The notes below the pieces were generated by a model. That model did no database searches, was not told the origin of the DNA, and was given only the letters and a program-made list of their open reading frames with translations. A program made the translations under genes and the position numbers. Below, piece by piece: positions 27,089 to 36,560 of a DNA stretch of 64,000 bases. The number at the start of each line of letters is the position of its first letter. Within the stretch, counting starts at the first letter, position 1. Source of the DNA: Stutzerimonas stutzeri (GTDB taxonomy: Bacteria; Pseudomonadota; Gammaproteobacteria; Pseudomonadales; Pseudomonadaceae); NCBI RefSeq assembly GCF_015291885.1, contig NZ_CP036186.1, positions 1,443,001 to 1,507,000 on the forward strand, written 5' to 3'.

Positions 27089-27640
27089 ATGAGCCACAGT
27101 CAAGCGATCATCGTGCCGCGCATTTCCACGTTCCCGGCGCACGAAGCCAAGGCGCGGATGATTCTGCGCTGGCTGGCCGAGCGGCGCATCGTCGAGGCGC
27201 TGCCAACCACCTGCGGTCGCGGTGTAGGCGGCATGGGCTACGCCATCGCTTCCGGCGCGCGCAGTGTCGTGCAGCATCCGGAACGCTTGCCCTTTGGCGA
27301 GGCCATCAACGGCCTTGAGGTGGTGACCAAACGCTGCATCTACACGCCGACACGAGATTTTGCCGAGGAGGCAGGCTGCCCTGAATGTCGTCGCGAAATC
27401 GGAGAAGCGTTGTTCGAGAGTCTCGACGAATGGATGCCTCGGCAGACCGACAACTTCACCTGCCCGGAATGTGGCTTCGAAGACGACATCAACGGCTTCT
27501 TGTTCATTCCGGCGTGCGGCTTTTCCAATCTTGGCTTTATCTTCAACGGCTGGGGCGAGGCGGGCTTGCGTCAGTCGTTTCTCGATGAATTCGCCGACCG
27601 CCTGGGTTTCAAGGTGGCTCTGGTGATCGATCGGCTGTGA
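27089..27640 (+). CDS. Uncharacterised protein with paired CxxC (zinc-binding) motifs
   Basis: 183-aa soluble protein I do not recognise by function. Two Cys pairs, CPECRRE (about residue 96) and CPECGFEDDINGFLF (about 131), suggest one zinc knuckle, with the acidic FEDDIN right after. The N-terminal half (RMILRWLAERRIVEALPTTCGRG) is mixed alpha/beta. No signal or membrane segment. Start at ATG 27089. Conserved-looking position just upstream of guaB and third-position GC support a real gene; guaB has its own strong promoter, so functional linkage is not implied. Confidence 0.75.
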   Translation: MSHSQAIIVPRISTFPAHEAKARMILRWLAERRIVEALPTTCGRGVGGMGYAIASGARSVVQHPERLPFGEAINGLEVVTKRCIYTPTRDFAEEAGCPECRREIGEALFESLDEWMPRQTDNFTCPECGFEDDINGFLFIPACGFSNLGFIFNGWGEAGLRQSFLDEFADRLGFKVALVIDRL

Positions 27641-29236
<1,596 letters not shown>

Positions 29237-29245
29237 GGTCCACCA

Positions 29246-29324
29246 GCTTCAAGCGGCAAGCTACAAGCCAATGGGTGTCGTGGCTGCCGCTTCGTTTTTT
29301 CACTTGCAGCTTGCAGCTTGAGGC
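29246..29324. repeat. Imperfect long inverted repeat (AGCTTGCAAG-type) between guaB and guaA
   Basis: The segment 29246-29267 (rich in CAAGC and GCAAGCT) is an inverted copy, 19 of 22 positions, of 29303-29324 (CTTGCAGCTTGCAGCTTGAG...). The right arm itself contains tandem CTTGCAG units. It would fold into a long hairpin inside the guaBA message and resembles the CTTGCAGCTTG intergenic repeats common in Pseudomonas genomes. Confidence 0.65.
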
Positions 29325-29349
29325 TTGCAGCTGCCTCGCAGAGGCATCT

Positions 29350-30930
29350 ATGGCTCATCCTGACATCCACGCCCACCGCATCCTGATTCTGGATTTCGGT
29401 TCCCAGTACACCCAGCTGATCGCTCGTCGTGTGCGTGAGATCGGCGTCTACTGCGAACTGCACCCTTGGGACATGAGCGATGAGGACATCCGTGCCTTCG
29501 CCCCGCGCGGCATCATTCTCGCCGGTGGTCCCGAGTCGGTTCACGAAGAGGGTAGCCCGCGCGCGCCTCAGGCTGTGTTCGATCTCGGTGTGCCGCTATT
29601 CGGTATCTGCTACGGCATGCAGACCATGTCCGAGCAGCTGGGCGGCAAGGTGCAGGGCTCGGACGTTCGCGAGTTTGGCTATGCCCGCGTCGACCTGGTC
29701 GGCAAGTCACGGCTGTTCGACGGCATCGAAGACCACATGGATGACGATGGTGTATTCGGCCTCGACGTATGGATGAGCCATGGTGACAAGGTCACCGAGA
29801 TTCCGGCCGGCTTCCACCTCCTGGCTAGCACCCCCAGCTGCCCGATCGCCGCAATGGGCGACGATTCCCGTGGTTACTACGGCGTGCAGTTTCACCCGGA
29901 AGTGACCCACACTCGCCAGGGTGGGCGCATCCTGTCGCGCTTTATCCTCGATATCTGCGGCTGCGAAGCACTGTGGACGCCTTCGAACATCGTCGAAGAT
30001 GCCATTGCCCAGGTGCGTGCCCAGGTCGGTGATGCCAACGTCCTGCTCGGCCTTTCCGGCGGTGTCGATTCGTCGGTGGTCGCGGCGCTGCTGCACAAGG
30101 CCATTGGCGAGCAGCTGACCTGCGTATTCGTCGACAACGGCCTGCTGCGCCTGCACGAGGGTGATCAAGTGATGGCCATGTTCGCCGAGAACATGGGCGT
30201 CAAAGTGATCCGTGCCGACGCCGAAGCGCAGTTCCTCGGCAACCTCGAAGGCGAGGCGGACCCGGAGAAGAAGCGCAAAATCATCGGTCGCACCTTTATC
30301 GACGTGTTCGATGCCGAAGCCAGCAAGCTGGACAACATCCAGTTCCTTGCCCAAGGCACCATCTACCCGGACGTGATCGAGTCTGCGGGCGCCAAGAGCG
30401 GCAAGGCGCATGTCATTAAGTCGCACCACAATGTCGGTGGCCTGCCGGAGGAAATGAACCTCAAGCTGGTCGAGCCGTTGCGTGAGCTGTTCAAGGACGA
30501 GGTGCGCAAGATCGGTCTGGAGCTCGGCCTGCCCTACGACATGGTCTACCGTCATCCTTTCCCAGGCCCAGGCCTGGGCGTTCGCATCCTCGGCGAAGTG
30601 AAGAAGGAATACGCCGACCTGCTGCGTCGCGCGGATCACATCTTCATCGAAGAGCTGCGCAACTTCGACTGGTATCACAAGACCAGCCAGGCGTTCGTGG
30701 TGTTCCAGCCGGTGAAGTCGGTCGGTGTGGTGGGTGATGGCCGCCGCTACGCCTGGGTCGTTGCACTGCGCGCGGTGGAAACCATCGACTTCATGACTGC
30801 ACGTTGGGCGCACCTGCCTTACGAGCTGCTGGAGAAGGTGTCCAACCGCATCATCAACGAAATCGAAGGCATCTCCCGGGTGACCTACGATGTGTCGAGC
30901 AAGCCGCCTGCCACCATCGAGTGGGAGTGA
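29350..30930 (+). CDS. guaA: GuaA, GMP synthase (glutamine-hydrolysing)
   Basis: 526-aa bifunctional enzyme amidating XMP to GMP. The N-terminal class I glutamine amidotransferase has Cys87 in FGICYGMQT and the His/Glu pair in [11 protein letters not shown]. The ATP-pyrophosphatase domain carries the PP-loop [11 protein letters not shown] (about residue 236), and the C-terminal dimerisation domain ends [18 protein letters not shown] 29350 gives the usual start ([20 protein letters not shown]); the open frame upstream is translated repeat sequence and is rejected. Confidence 0.98.
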   Translation: MAHPDIHAHRILILDFGSQYTQLIARRVREIGVYCELHPWDMSDEDIRAFAPRGIILAGGPESVHEEGSPRAPQAVFDLGVPLFGICYGMQTMSEQLGGKVQGSDVREFGYARVDLVGKSRLFDGIEDHMDDDGVFGLDVWMSHGDKVTEIPAGFHLLASTPSCPIAAMGDDSRGYYGVQFHPEVTHTRQGGRILSRFILDICGCEALWTPSNIVEDAIAQVRAQVGDANVLLGLSGGVDSSVVAALLHKAIGEQLTCVFVDNGLLRLHEGDQVMAMFAENMGVKVIRADAEAQFLGNLEGEADPEKKRKIIGRTFIDVFDAEASKLDNIQFLAQGTIYPDVIESAGAKSGKAHVIKSHHNVGGLPEEMNLKLVEPLRELFKDEVRKIGLELGLPYDMVYRHPFPGPGLGVRILGEVKKEYADLLRRADHIFIEELRNFDWYHKTSQAFVVFQPVKSVGVVGDGRRYAWVVALRAVETIDFMTARWAHLPYELLEKVSNRIINEIEGISRVTYDVSSKPPATIEWE

Positions 30931-30937
30931 TCTGAAG

Positions 30938-30967
30938 CAATGAGGGCAGCCCAGGCTGCCCTCATGC
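30938..30967 (+). terminator. Hairpin after guaA
   Basis: TGAGGGCAGCC...GGCTGCCCTCA at 30941-30964 forms a 10-bp perfect stem with a 4-base loop, extendable by GCA/TGC through a one-base bulge. No T-run follows, so termination efficiency is uncertain. Confidence 0.45.
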
Positions 30968-31039
30968 TATGCGCAGCTTCCGCAGAGAAGCGCGTCGAGC
31001 CTGATGGGCCCATGAATTCGGACTGGCTGGAGCCCATGC

Positions 31040-32410
31040 ATGTCCTTTACCCGTAGACAGATTCTCACCGGCCTGGCCGCTCTTGGTGTCGTTGGCCTTG
31101 CCGGCAGTGGCGCGCGCTACTGGCTCGGTCGCCCGGCCGACATCACCACCCATGACTATGAGCTGATTGCCGCCCCGCTGGATGTGGAGCTGGTGCCTGG
31201 TCACGTCACGCCGGCTTGGGCCTATGGTGGGCAGGCGCCGGGCCTGGAGCTGCGTGGCCGTCAGGGTGACTGGCTGCGGGTGCGCTTCATCAACAACCTG
31301 CCCGAGCCCACTACCATCCACTGGCATGGCATTCGTCTGCCGCTGGAAATGGACGGCGTGCCCTATGTATCGCAGCTGCCGGTTTTGCCCGGCGAGTTCT
31401 TCGACTATCGCTTCCAGCTGCACGATGCCGGCAGCTTCTGGTATCACCCGCACACCAGTAGTGCGGCGCAGCTGGGGCGTGGACTGGTCGGTCCGCTGAT
31501 TGTCGAGGAGCGCGAACCGAGCGGTTTCCGGCACGAGCGCACGCTCAATCTGAAAAGCTGGCATGTCGACAAGCAGGGTGCGTTCACCGAATTCAGCGTG
31601 CCGCGCGAAGCGGCCCGCGGCGGTACGCCAGGTGTGCTGTCGACGGTGAACGGCACGCATGCGCCCACGGTTGAGCTACCAGCCGGGCAGGTCGTGCGGC
31701 TGCGGCTGCTGAATCTCGACAACACGCTGACCTATCGGCTGAATCTGCCGGAGGGCGAGGCGCGTATCTATGCGCTCGATGGCCATCCGATCGCTCCGGT
31801 GCCGTTGGGCAAGGAATACTGGCTTGGGCCGGGCATGCGTATCGATCTGGCGCTGAAGGTGCCGGAGGTCGGCACGGAGCTGTCCTTGCGCAATGGTCCG
31901 CTACGGCTGGCGACGCTGCGCTCGGTGGCGCATGACGAAACTGCTGGCGACTGGCCGCCGGCGTTGCCGGCCAATCCCGTGGCGGAGCCGGATCTGCAAC
32001 GCGCGGAAACCCTGCGCTTCAATTTCGAGTGGGCTGGTACCCTGTCGGCCGACGTCGAGCAGGGCGGCGCCTATACCTTCTGGCAGATCAACGGCCAGGC
32101 TTGGGACATCAATGACAAGACCTGCGCCGATCGCCCGATTGCGACGCTGAAGAAGGATGGCCATTACATCTTCGAGCTGCGTAATCTCAGCCAGTACCAG
32201 CATCCGATCCATCTGCACGGCATGACCTTCAAGGTGATTTCGTCCAGTCGCCGCAAGATCGATCCGTGGTTCACCGATACCTACTTGTTGGGCAAGAACG
32301 AAACGGCCCGTATTGCGCTCGTCGCTGATAATCCGGGTGTCTGGATGTTCCATTGTCATGTCATCGACCACATGGAAACCGGGTTGATGGCGGCGATCGA
32401 GGTGGTATGA
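31040..32410 (+). CDS. Multicopper oxidase with Tat signal
   Basis: 456-aa periplasmic oxidase. The N-terminus (SFTRRQILTGLAALGVVGLAG) is a twin-arginine signal, fitting export of a folded metalloenzyme. All copper-binding motifs are intact: HWHG, WYHPHTS, HPIHLHG and HCHVIDHMETGLM, giving the T1 and trinuclear sites. Three cupredoxin domains are expected from length. It resembles the CumA/CueO-like oxidases that follow guaA in pseudomonads; substrate (Cu(I), Mn(II) or other) is not determinable. GGAG lies 7 bases before ATG 31040. Confidence 0.88.
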   Translation: MSFTRRQILTGLAALGVVGLAGSGARYWLGRPADITTHDYELIAAPLDVELVPGHVTPAWAYGGQAPGLELRGRQGDWLRVRFINNLPEPTTIHWHGIRLPLEMDGVPYVSQLPVLPGEFFDYRFQLHDAGSFWYHPHTSSAAQLGRGLVGPLIVEEREPSGFRHERTLNLKSWHVDKQGAFTEFSVPREAARGGTPGVLSTVNGTHAPTVELPAGQVVRLRLLNLDNTLTYRLNLPEGEARIYALDGHPIAPVPLGKEYWLGPGMRIDLALKVPEVGTELSLRNGPLRLATLRSVAHDETAGDWPPALPANPVAEPDLQRAETLRFNFEWAGTLSADVEQGGAYTFWQINGQAWDINDKTCADRPIATLKKDGHYIFELRNLSQYQHPIHLHGMTFKVISSSRRKIDPWFTDTYLLGKNETARIALVADNPGVWMFHCHVIDHMETGLMAAIEVV

Positions 32411-32429
32411 GAAAGGGCAGGGCGCAGCA

Positions 32430-32912
32430 GTGAGAAAACCGCAGATCATTGACCGCAGCCAGGACGAGCACTTCATGCACGAAGCCCTGGTGCTGGCGGC
32501 GCAGGGCGCGGCCTTGGGCGAGGTGCCGGTGGGCGCGGTGCTGGTGCAGGGCGGCCAGATCATCGGGCGTGGCTACAACTGCCCGATCTCGCAGCACGAC
32601 CCCAGCGCCCATGCCGAGATGGTCGCGGTGCGCGATGCGGCGCAGGCGCTGCAGAACTATCGGCTACCCGGCGTTACGCTCTATGTCACGCTCGAGCCGT
32701 GCAGCATGTGCGCAGGTCTTATCGTGCACTCGCGTATTCAGCGTGTCGTTTACGGCGCTGCCGAGCCAAAAGCCGGCGTGGTGGTCAGTCGCGGCAAGTT
32801 CTTCGAGCAGGACTTTCTCAATCACCGGGTGCTGGTCGAGGGGGGCGTGCTGGCCGAGGAATGCGGAACGGTACTCAGCGAGTTCTTCCGCCAGCGCCGG
32901 CAGAAAGCCTAG
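32430..32912 (+). CDS. tadA: TadA, tRNA-specific adenosine deaminase
   Basis: 160-aa zinc enzyme converting wobble A34 to inosine in tRNA-Arg(ACG). Zinc/catalytic residues: His61 and Glu63 (SAHAEMVAV) and Cys91/Cys94 (EPCSMCAG). Start is a GTG, 20 bp downstream of the oxidase stop; AGGGCAGGG upstream could serve as ribosome-binding region. Its stop codon shares two bases with the convergent ABC ATPase stop within a CTAG palindrome. Confidence 0.95.
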   Translation: MRKPQIIDRSQDEHFMHEALVLAAQGAALGEVPVGAVLVQGGQIIGRGYNCPISQHDPSAHAEMVAVRDAAQALQNYRLPGVTLYVTLEPCSMCAGLIVHSRIQRVVYGAAEPKAGVVVSRGKFFEQDFLNHRVLVEGGVLAEECGTVLSEFFRQRRQKA

Positions 32913-34006
32913 CGAGCCACGCCGGCCAGTGGCAGGGTTTCATGGGCGGCAATACTGCCCTGGGCCGGGAACACCACCAGATGATCGGCCGCAATGGCGA
33001 TGCCCACTTCCTGCCCGGTCGGGTAGTCGGCGTGGCTGGTGAAGATTGCCACCAGCTGATTGCCTGTGGGCAGCTGCAGCCGGTATAGCGTCGATGCGCC
33101 AAGAAAGGTCTTGCCGACGATCAGCGCGCGCAGCGGGCTTTCCGGTTTGTAGATGATGTCGTCCGGGCGCAGCAGCACGTCGACCGAGCTGCCGGCGGGC
33201 CAGGTGTAGGCCCGGTTGCCGCGAATCGTGCCGAGCTCCGTCTGTACGGTTTCCGGGTCGAGCAGTTGCCCGCGAATGAAGTAACCCTGGCCGATAAAGC
33301 TCGCAACGAAGGGTGTCAGCGGTTCGTGATAGAGGTTGAAGGGGGTATCCCACTGCTCCAGGCGACCATCCTTGAACACGCCAACCTGATCGCTGACAGC
33401 GAAGGCTTCTTCCTGGTCATGAGTGACCAGGATTGCGCTGGTATTACGCGCCTTGAGGATCTCGCGCACCTCATGGCTGAGGCGTCGGCGTAATTCAACG
33501 TCAAGGTTGGAGAAGGGTTCGTCAAGCAGCAGCAATGCGGGTTCCGGTGCCAGGGCTCGGGCCAGCGCCACGCGCTGCTGCTGCCCCCCAGAGAGCTCAT
33601 GGGGGTAGCGTTTGCCGAGGGCCGACAGGTGCACCAGTTCGAGCATCTCGGAAACGATGCGTGAGTAGTCAGGCTGCTTGCGAATCCCGAAGGCTATGTT
33701 CTCTGCCACGGTTAGATGCGGGAACAGTGCGTAATCCTGGAACACCATGCCGATGCGGCGCTTCTCCGGTGCCAGGGTAAAACCGGCGCGGGAGATAACC
33801 GTATCTGCCAGCTGAATTTCGCCCTGGTGTACAGGCTCGAACCCGGCTATGGCACGCAGTGTGGTGGTTTTGCCGCAACCGGAAGGGCCCAGCAGGCAGC
33901 CGATGTCACCGCGATTCAGGTGCAGGTTGAGGTGCTGGACGATGCTCTGCTCGCCGTAGCCGCAGGCCAGATCACGCAGTTGCAGCAGCGGCGGTTCGTG
34001 TTTCAT
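32909..34006 (-). CDS. ABC transporter ATP-binding protein, FbpC/iron(III)-type (CUT1/TOBE architecture)
   Basis: 365-aa ATPase subunit. Walker [18 protein letters not shown]-loop [12 protein letters not shown], signature [15 protein letters not shown], Walker [13 protein letters not shown] and H-loop THDQEEA are intact. A C-terminal TOBE-like region (about 245-350) follows. It is closest in type to FbpC/PotA-like importers of ferric iron or small solutes. No permease or binding-protein gene is adjacent, so it is an orphan ATPase here. Its start overlaps the argF stop by 4 bp, placing it in an argF operon. Confidence 0.85.
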   Translation of the reverse strand: MKHEPPLLQLRDLACGYGEQSIVQHLNLHLNRGDIGCLLGPSGCGKTTTLRAIAGFEPVHQGEIQLADTVISRAGFTLAPEKRRIGMVFQDYALFPHLTVAENIAFGIRKQPDYSRIVSEMLELVHLSALGKRYPHELSGGQQQRVALARALAPEPALLLLDEPFSNLDVELRRRLSHEVREILKARNTSAILVTHDQEEAFAVSDQVGVFKDGRLEQWDTPFNLYHEPLTPFVASFIGQGYFIRGQLLDPETVQTELGTIRGNRAYTWPAGSSVDVLLRPDDIIYKPESPLRALIVGKTFLGASTLYRLQLPTGNQLVAIFTSHADYPTGQEVGIAIAADHLVVFPAQGSIAAHETLPLAGVAR

Positions 34007-34923
34007 GCGTGGTGATAGGCCGGTTCGACGAGGAATTCCAGCAGCGCCTTCTGTACATGCAGGCGGTTTTCGGCCTGATCCCAGGCCACGGAACGGGGAT
34101 CGTCGAGCAGGTCATGGCTGATCTCTTCGCCACGGTGGGCCGGCAGGCAGTGCATGAACAGCACGTCCTCGGCGGCGCAGTCGAGGAGGGCGCGGTCTAC
34201 TTGATAGGGGCGGAAAGTGGCGAGCCGCGCTGCGGCTTCGTCTTCCTGGCCCATGGACGCCCAGACGTCGGTACTGATCAGGTGCGCGCCTGCGGCGGCT
34301 TCACGCGGATCACGCATTACCTGCACGCGATCACCTGCACGCGCCATAAGCTCGGCGTCGGGCTCGTAGCCCTCGGGGCAGGCGACCTTGAGTTGGAAGT
34401 CGAACTGGATGGCCGCTTCTATATAGGTATTGCACATGTTGTTGCCGTCGCCGATCCAGGCCACCGTTTTGCCGGCGATGCTGCCACGGTGTTCATGAAA
34501 GGTCTGCATGTCGGCCATCAGCTGGCAGGGGTGCAGGTCATCCGATAGGCCGTTGATAACCGGCACGCTGGAGTTGGCGGCGAAGTCGGTGAGGGTCGCA
34601 TGAGCAAAGGTGCGGATCATTATCGCATCGAGCATGCGTGACATGACGATGGCCGAATCGCTGATCGGCTCGCCGCGACCCAGCTGGGTGTCGCGCGGAG
34701 AGAGGAAGATCGCCTGGCCGCCGAGCTGGATCATGCCGGCTTCGAATGACAGTCGGGTGCGGGTCGAGGCTTTCTCGAAAATCATGCCCAGCACGCGGTT
34801 CTTCAACGGTTCGAAAAGGACGCCGCGCTCGCGCAGATCCTTCAGCTCGATGCCGCGGCGGACCAGGCTGTTCAGCTCCTGGGGCGTGCAGTCCATCAGT
34901 GAGAGAAAATGCCTTGCGCTCAT
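34003..34923 (-). CDS. argF: ArgF, ornithine carbamoyltransferase (anabolic)
   Basis: 306-aa enzyme making citrulline from ornithine and carbamoyl phosphate. Carbamoyl-phosphate motif [23 protein letters not shown] and ornithine-site [12 protein letters not shown] are all present. Upstream of the ATG, the minus strand contains TGTCGAAAAGCACTGG, which partly resembles an ArgR half-site; this is only a suggestion. Followed by an ABC ATPase gene overlapping by ATGA. Confidence 0.95.
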   Translation of the reverse strand: MSARHFLSLMDCTPQELNSLVRRGIELKDLRERGVLFEPLKNRVLGMIFEKASTRTRLSFEAGMIQLGGQAIFLSPRDTQLGRGEPISDSAIVMSRMLDAIMIRTFAHATLTDFAANSSVPVINGLSDDLHPCQLMADMQTFHEHRGSIAGKTVAWIGDGNNMCNTYIEAAIQFDFQLKVACPEGYEPDAELMARAGDRVQVMRDPREAAAGAHLISTDVWASMGQEDEAAARLATFRPYQVDRALLDCAAEDVLFMHCLPAHRGEEISHDLLDDPRSVAWDQAENRLHVQKALLEFLVEPAYHHA

Positions 34924-35117
34924 ATCAACTACCTTTATTGCCGCAGCGCGATCCAGTGCTTTTCGACAGAAAAAGGGGACCGACGACTGAGGGTCGCACG
35001 GGGAGCGACGAAACGGGAAAGGCGCGATCTTATCCAGAAAGCGAGCACAGGCGCAAATCCTCGACCCACGGGCTCCGGTGGGCTGAATCGCAGCATTGAC
35101 GGCCTTTAGGCCACAAT

Positions 35118-35142
35118 AAAGCCGAGTCCTCCGCTCGGCTTT
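35118..35142. terminator. Symmetric hairpin between divergent argF and grxD
   Basis: AAAGCCGAG and CTCGGCTTT pair perfectly around 7 bases; on the minus strand the arm continues into TTTATT. It looks like a terminator but sits between divergent genes, so it may end an unannotated short transcript or insulate the two promoters. Confidence 0.5.
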
Positions 35143-35195
35143 CCCGCGCGTTTTCCGTTACAATGCGCGGCAACCGTGTCTAGCCGAGGTACTCC

Positions 35196-35522
35196 ATGGA
35201 TATCATCGAAACCATCAAAGAACAGATCGCCAACAACCCGGTGCTGCTTTACATGAAGGGTTCGCCCAACGCCCCGCAGTGCGGCTTTTCCGCTCGTGCG
35301 ACCCAGGCGATAATGGGCTGTGGTGAGAAGTTCGCTTATGTCGACATCCTGCAGAACCCCGAAATTCGTGCCAACCTGCCGACTTATGCCAACTGGCCGA
35401 CCTTCCCTCAGCTGTGGGTCAATGGTGAGCTGGTCGGTGGTAGCGACATCATTCTTGAGATGTTCGAGAAGGGCGAGCTGCAGCCTCTGATCAAGTCAGC
35501 TGTCGGCAAGACCGAAGCATAA
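35196..35522 (+). CDS. grxD: GrxD, monothiol glutaredoxin (Grx4)
   Basis: 108-aa CGFS-type glutaredoxin that binds and transfers [2Fe-2S] clusters with glutathione. The motif reads PQCGFSARAT, preceded by LLYMKGSPNAP, and the GSH-binding WPTFPQLWVNGELVGGSDI is intact. A TACAAT at 35159-35164 could be the -10 of its promoter. A strong terminator follows directly. Confidence 0.95.
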   Translation: MDIIETIKEQIANNPVLLYMKGSPNAPQCGFSARATQAIMGCGEKFAYVDILQNPEIRANLPTYANWPTFPQLWVNGELVGGSDIILEMFEKGELQPLIKSAVGKTEA

Positions 35523-35550
35523 GCATCTGACGTTACCGTAGGTGCTTCAA

Positions 35551-35586
35551 AAAATGCCCGCATCCGTGATGCGGGTATTTTTTTGT
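35551..35586 (+). terminator. Rho-independent terminator of grxD
   Basis: CCCGCATC (35557-35564) and GATGCGGG (35568-35575) with a 3-base loop, followed by TATTTTTTTG. Upstream A-tract (35549-35554) makes it usable in both directions. Confidence 0.9.
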
Positions 35587-35709
35587 GACCGAGATATGAA
35601 GTAAAGAATCAGCGTTCGTTGGCGGTGATCTTTACCGATTTTTGCGAGTCAGAGGACGCGTCGTTGCAGGAGCCTGCCATCGACCAAATCTTCAAACGAG
35701 AACCGCCGT

Positions 35710-36072
35710 ATGCCTTATTTGCGAATGTTGCCCTTTCTGATCGTGCTGGCGGTCGTTCTTTTCGCCGGCCTCAAGCCAGAACCCGTGCCGCAGCTTTTCA
35801 ATCAGCAGGATAAGCTTCATCACATGATGGGCTTCGCGGCGCTCGTCTTTACTCTGCGGCTCGCCTTTCCGCGCCTGCCAATATTCTGGGGGATAGGCCT
35901 TACGCTTATGGCGGCGTTGGGGATCGAGATGGCACAAGGCCTTTTGCCTCATCGAACGGCTTCGCGTTGGGACATGGTCGCGAACGTATTGGGTGTCATC
36001 TCCGGTTGGTGTGGCTGGATGCTGGCGCAGGCGTGGTGGCGTCAGCGAGTGGGCGTGCCGGTTCCTGACTGA
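35710..36072 (+). CDS. VanZ-like family membrane protein
   Basis: 120-aa protein with about four hydrophobic helices. Features of the VanZ-like family are the DKLHHMMGFAALVFTLRLAF segment after the first helix, the acidic residue in GIEMAQGLLPHRTASRWDMVANVLGV and the final short helix. No biochemical role is established for small VanZ proteins outside teicoplanin resistance, so only family membership is claimed. Shine-Dalgarno is weak. Followed by a repeat-rich region before tRNA-Asn. Confidence 0.8.
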   Translation: MPYLRMLPFLIVLAVVLFAGLKPEPVPQLFNQQDKLHHMMGFAALVFTLRLAFPRLPIFWGIGLTLMAALGIEMAQGLLPHRTASRWDMVANVLGVISGWCGWMLAQAWWRQRVGVPVPD

Positions 36073-36112
36073 ATGCCTGCAAGCGGGGTGTACGCGTCGT
36101 TTATGAAGACCC

Positions 36113-36262
36113 CAGAACGCGCTTCAGCGCGGCCCCGAAGGGGTGAGCGAAGCGAATAACCTGGGACTCAGTCCCTGGTGAGAGTCCAGCGGCAATAAAA
36201 AAGCCCCGGTATCAACCGAGGCTTTGAAATTTGGCTCCGCGACCTGGACTCGACTGCGTCAG
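36113..36262. repeat. Tandem repeat copy 1, containing a tRNA-Asn 3' fragment
   Basis: About 150 bp beginning CAGAACGCGCTTCAGCGCGG, nearly identical to copy 2 starting at 36263 apart from a few substitutions and one indel. It includes a hairpin-terminator copy (36194-36225) and, at 36232-36253, 22 bases identical to the 3' end of tRNA-Asn (acceptor strand plus T-arm up to the T-loop, including CCA). After the T-loop the sequence diverges for 9 bases and then copy 2 starts. Confidence 0.85.
36194..36225 (-). terminator. Duplicate terminator hairpin (repeat copy 1)
   Basis: AAAGCCCCGGT and ACCGAGGCTTT pair with one C-A mismatch; on the minus strand a TTTTTTATT tail follows. It is the duplicated counterpart of the tRNA-Asn terminator at 36344-36376. 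Confidence 0.7.
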
Positions 36263-36404
36263 CAGAACGCGCTTCAGCGCGGCCCCGAAGGGGTGAGCGA
36301 AGCGAATAACCTGGGACGCAGTCCCTGGTGAGAGTCCAGAGTCAATAAAAAAGCCCCGGTATTTAACCGAGGCTTTCAGATTTGGCTCCGCGACCTGGAC
36401 TCGA
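36263..36404. repeat. Tandem repeat copy 2, running into intact tRNA-Asn
   Basis: Second copy of the 150-bp unit. Its right end is the genuine 3' part of tRNA-Asn (identity with copy 1 stops at 36404, in the T-loop). It contains several nested palindromes (CGCGCTTCAGCGCG, GGCCCCGAAGGGG) and the tRNA terminator. No coding potential. Confidence 0.85.
36344..36376 (-). terminator. Terminator of tRNA-Asn
   Basis: On the minus strand AAAGCCTCGGT pairs with ACCGGGGCTTT (one mismatch) and is followed by TTTTTTATTG. It begins 6 bases after the tRNA CCA end. Confidence 0.85.
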
Positions 36405-36458
36405 ACCAGGGACCCAATGATTAACAGTCATTTGCTCTACCGACTGAGCTATCGCGGA
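36383..36458 (-). tRNA. tRNA-Asn (GTT)
   Basis: 76 nt including encoded CCA. D-arm GCTCAGTCGGTAGAGC, anticodon loop CTGTTAA with anticodon GTT, T-arm CCTGGTTCGAGTCCAGG. The acceptor TCCGCGA pairs fully with TCGCGGA; discriminator G. Located next to tyrB. Confidence 0.97.
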
Positions 36459-36560
36459 ACGACGGTGCGTATCCTACTGTTTGCAAAGGAGAAGTCAACC
36501 CCTGCAACGGTAGGCGTGAGCCTGCGCCCCGGGTCAGAAACAGCCCTGGGGCGGGGCAAA

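Noticed and set aside
29275..29349. Earlier start for guaA
   Set aside because: The extension translates the CTTGCAG repeat; ATG 29350 gives the conserved N-terminus.
36113..36262. CRISPR-like or second tRNA gene in the repeat region
   Set aside because: Only two long units exist, with no short repeat/spacer pattern; the tRNA piece in copy 1 is only 22 nt and cannot fold into a tRNA.
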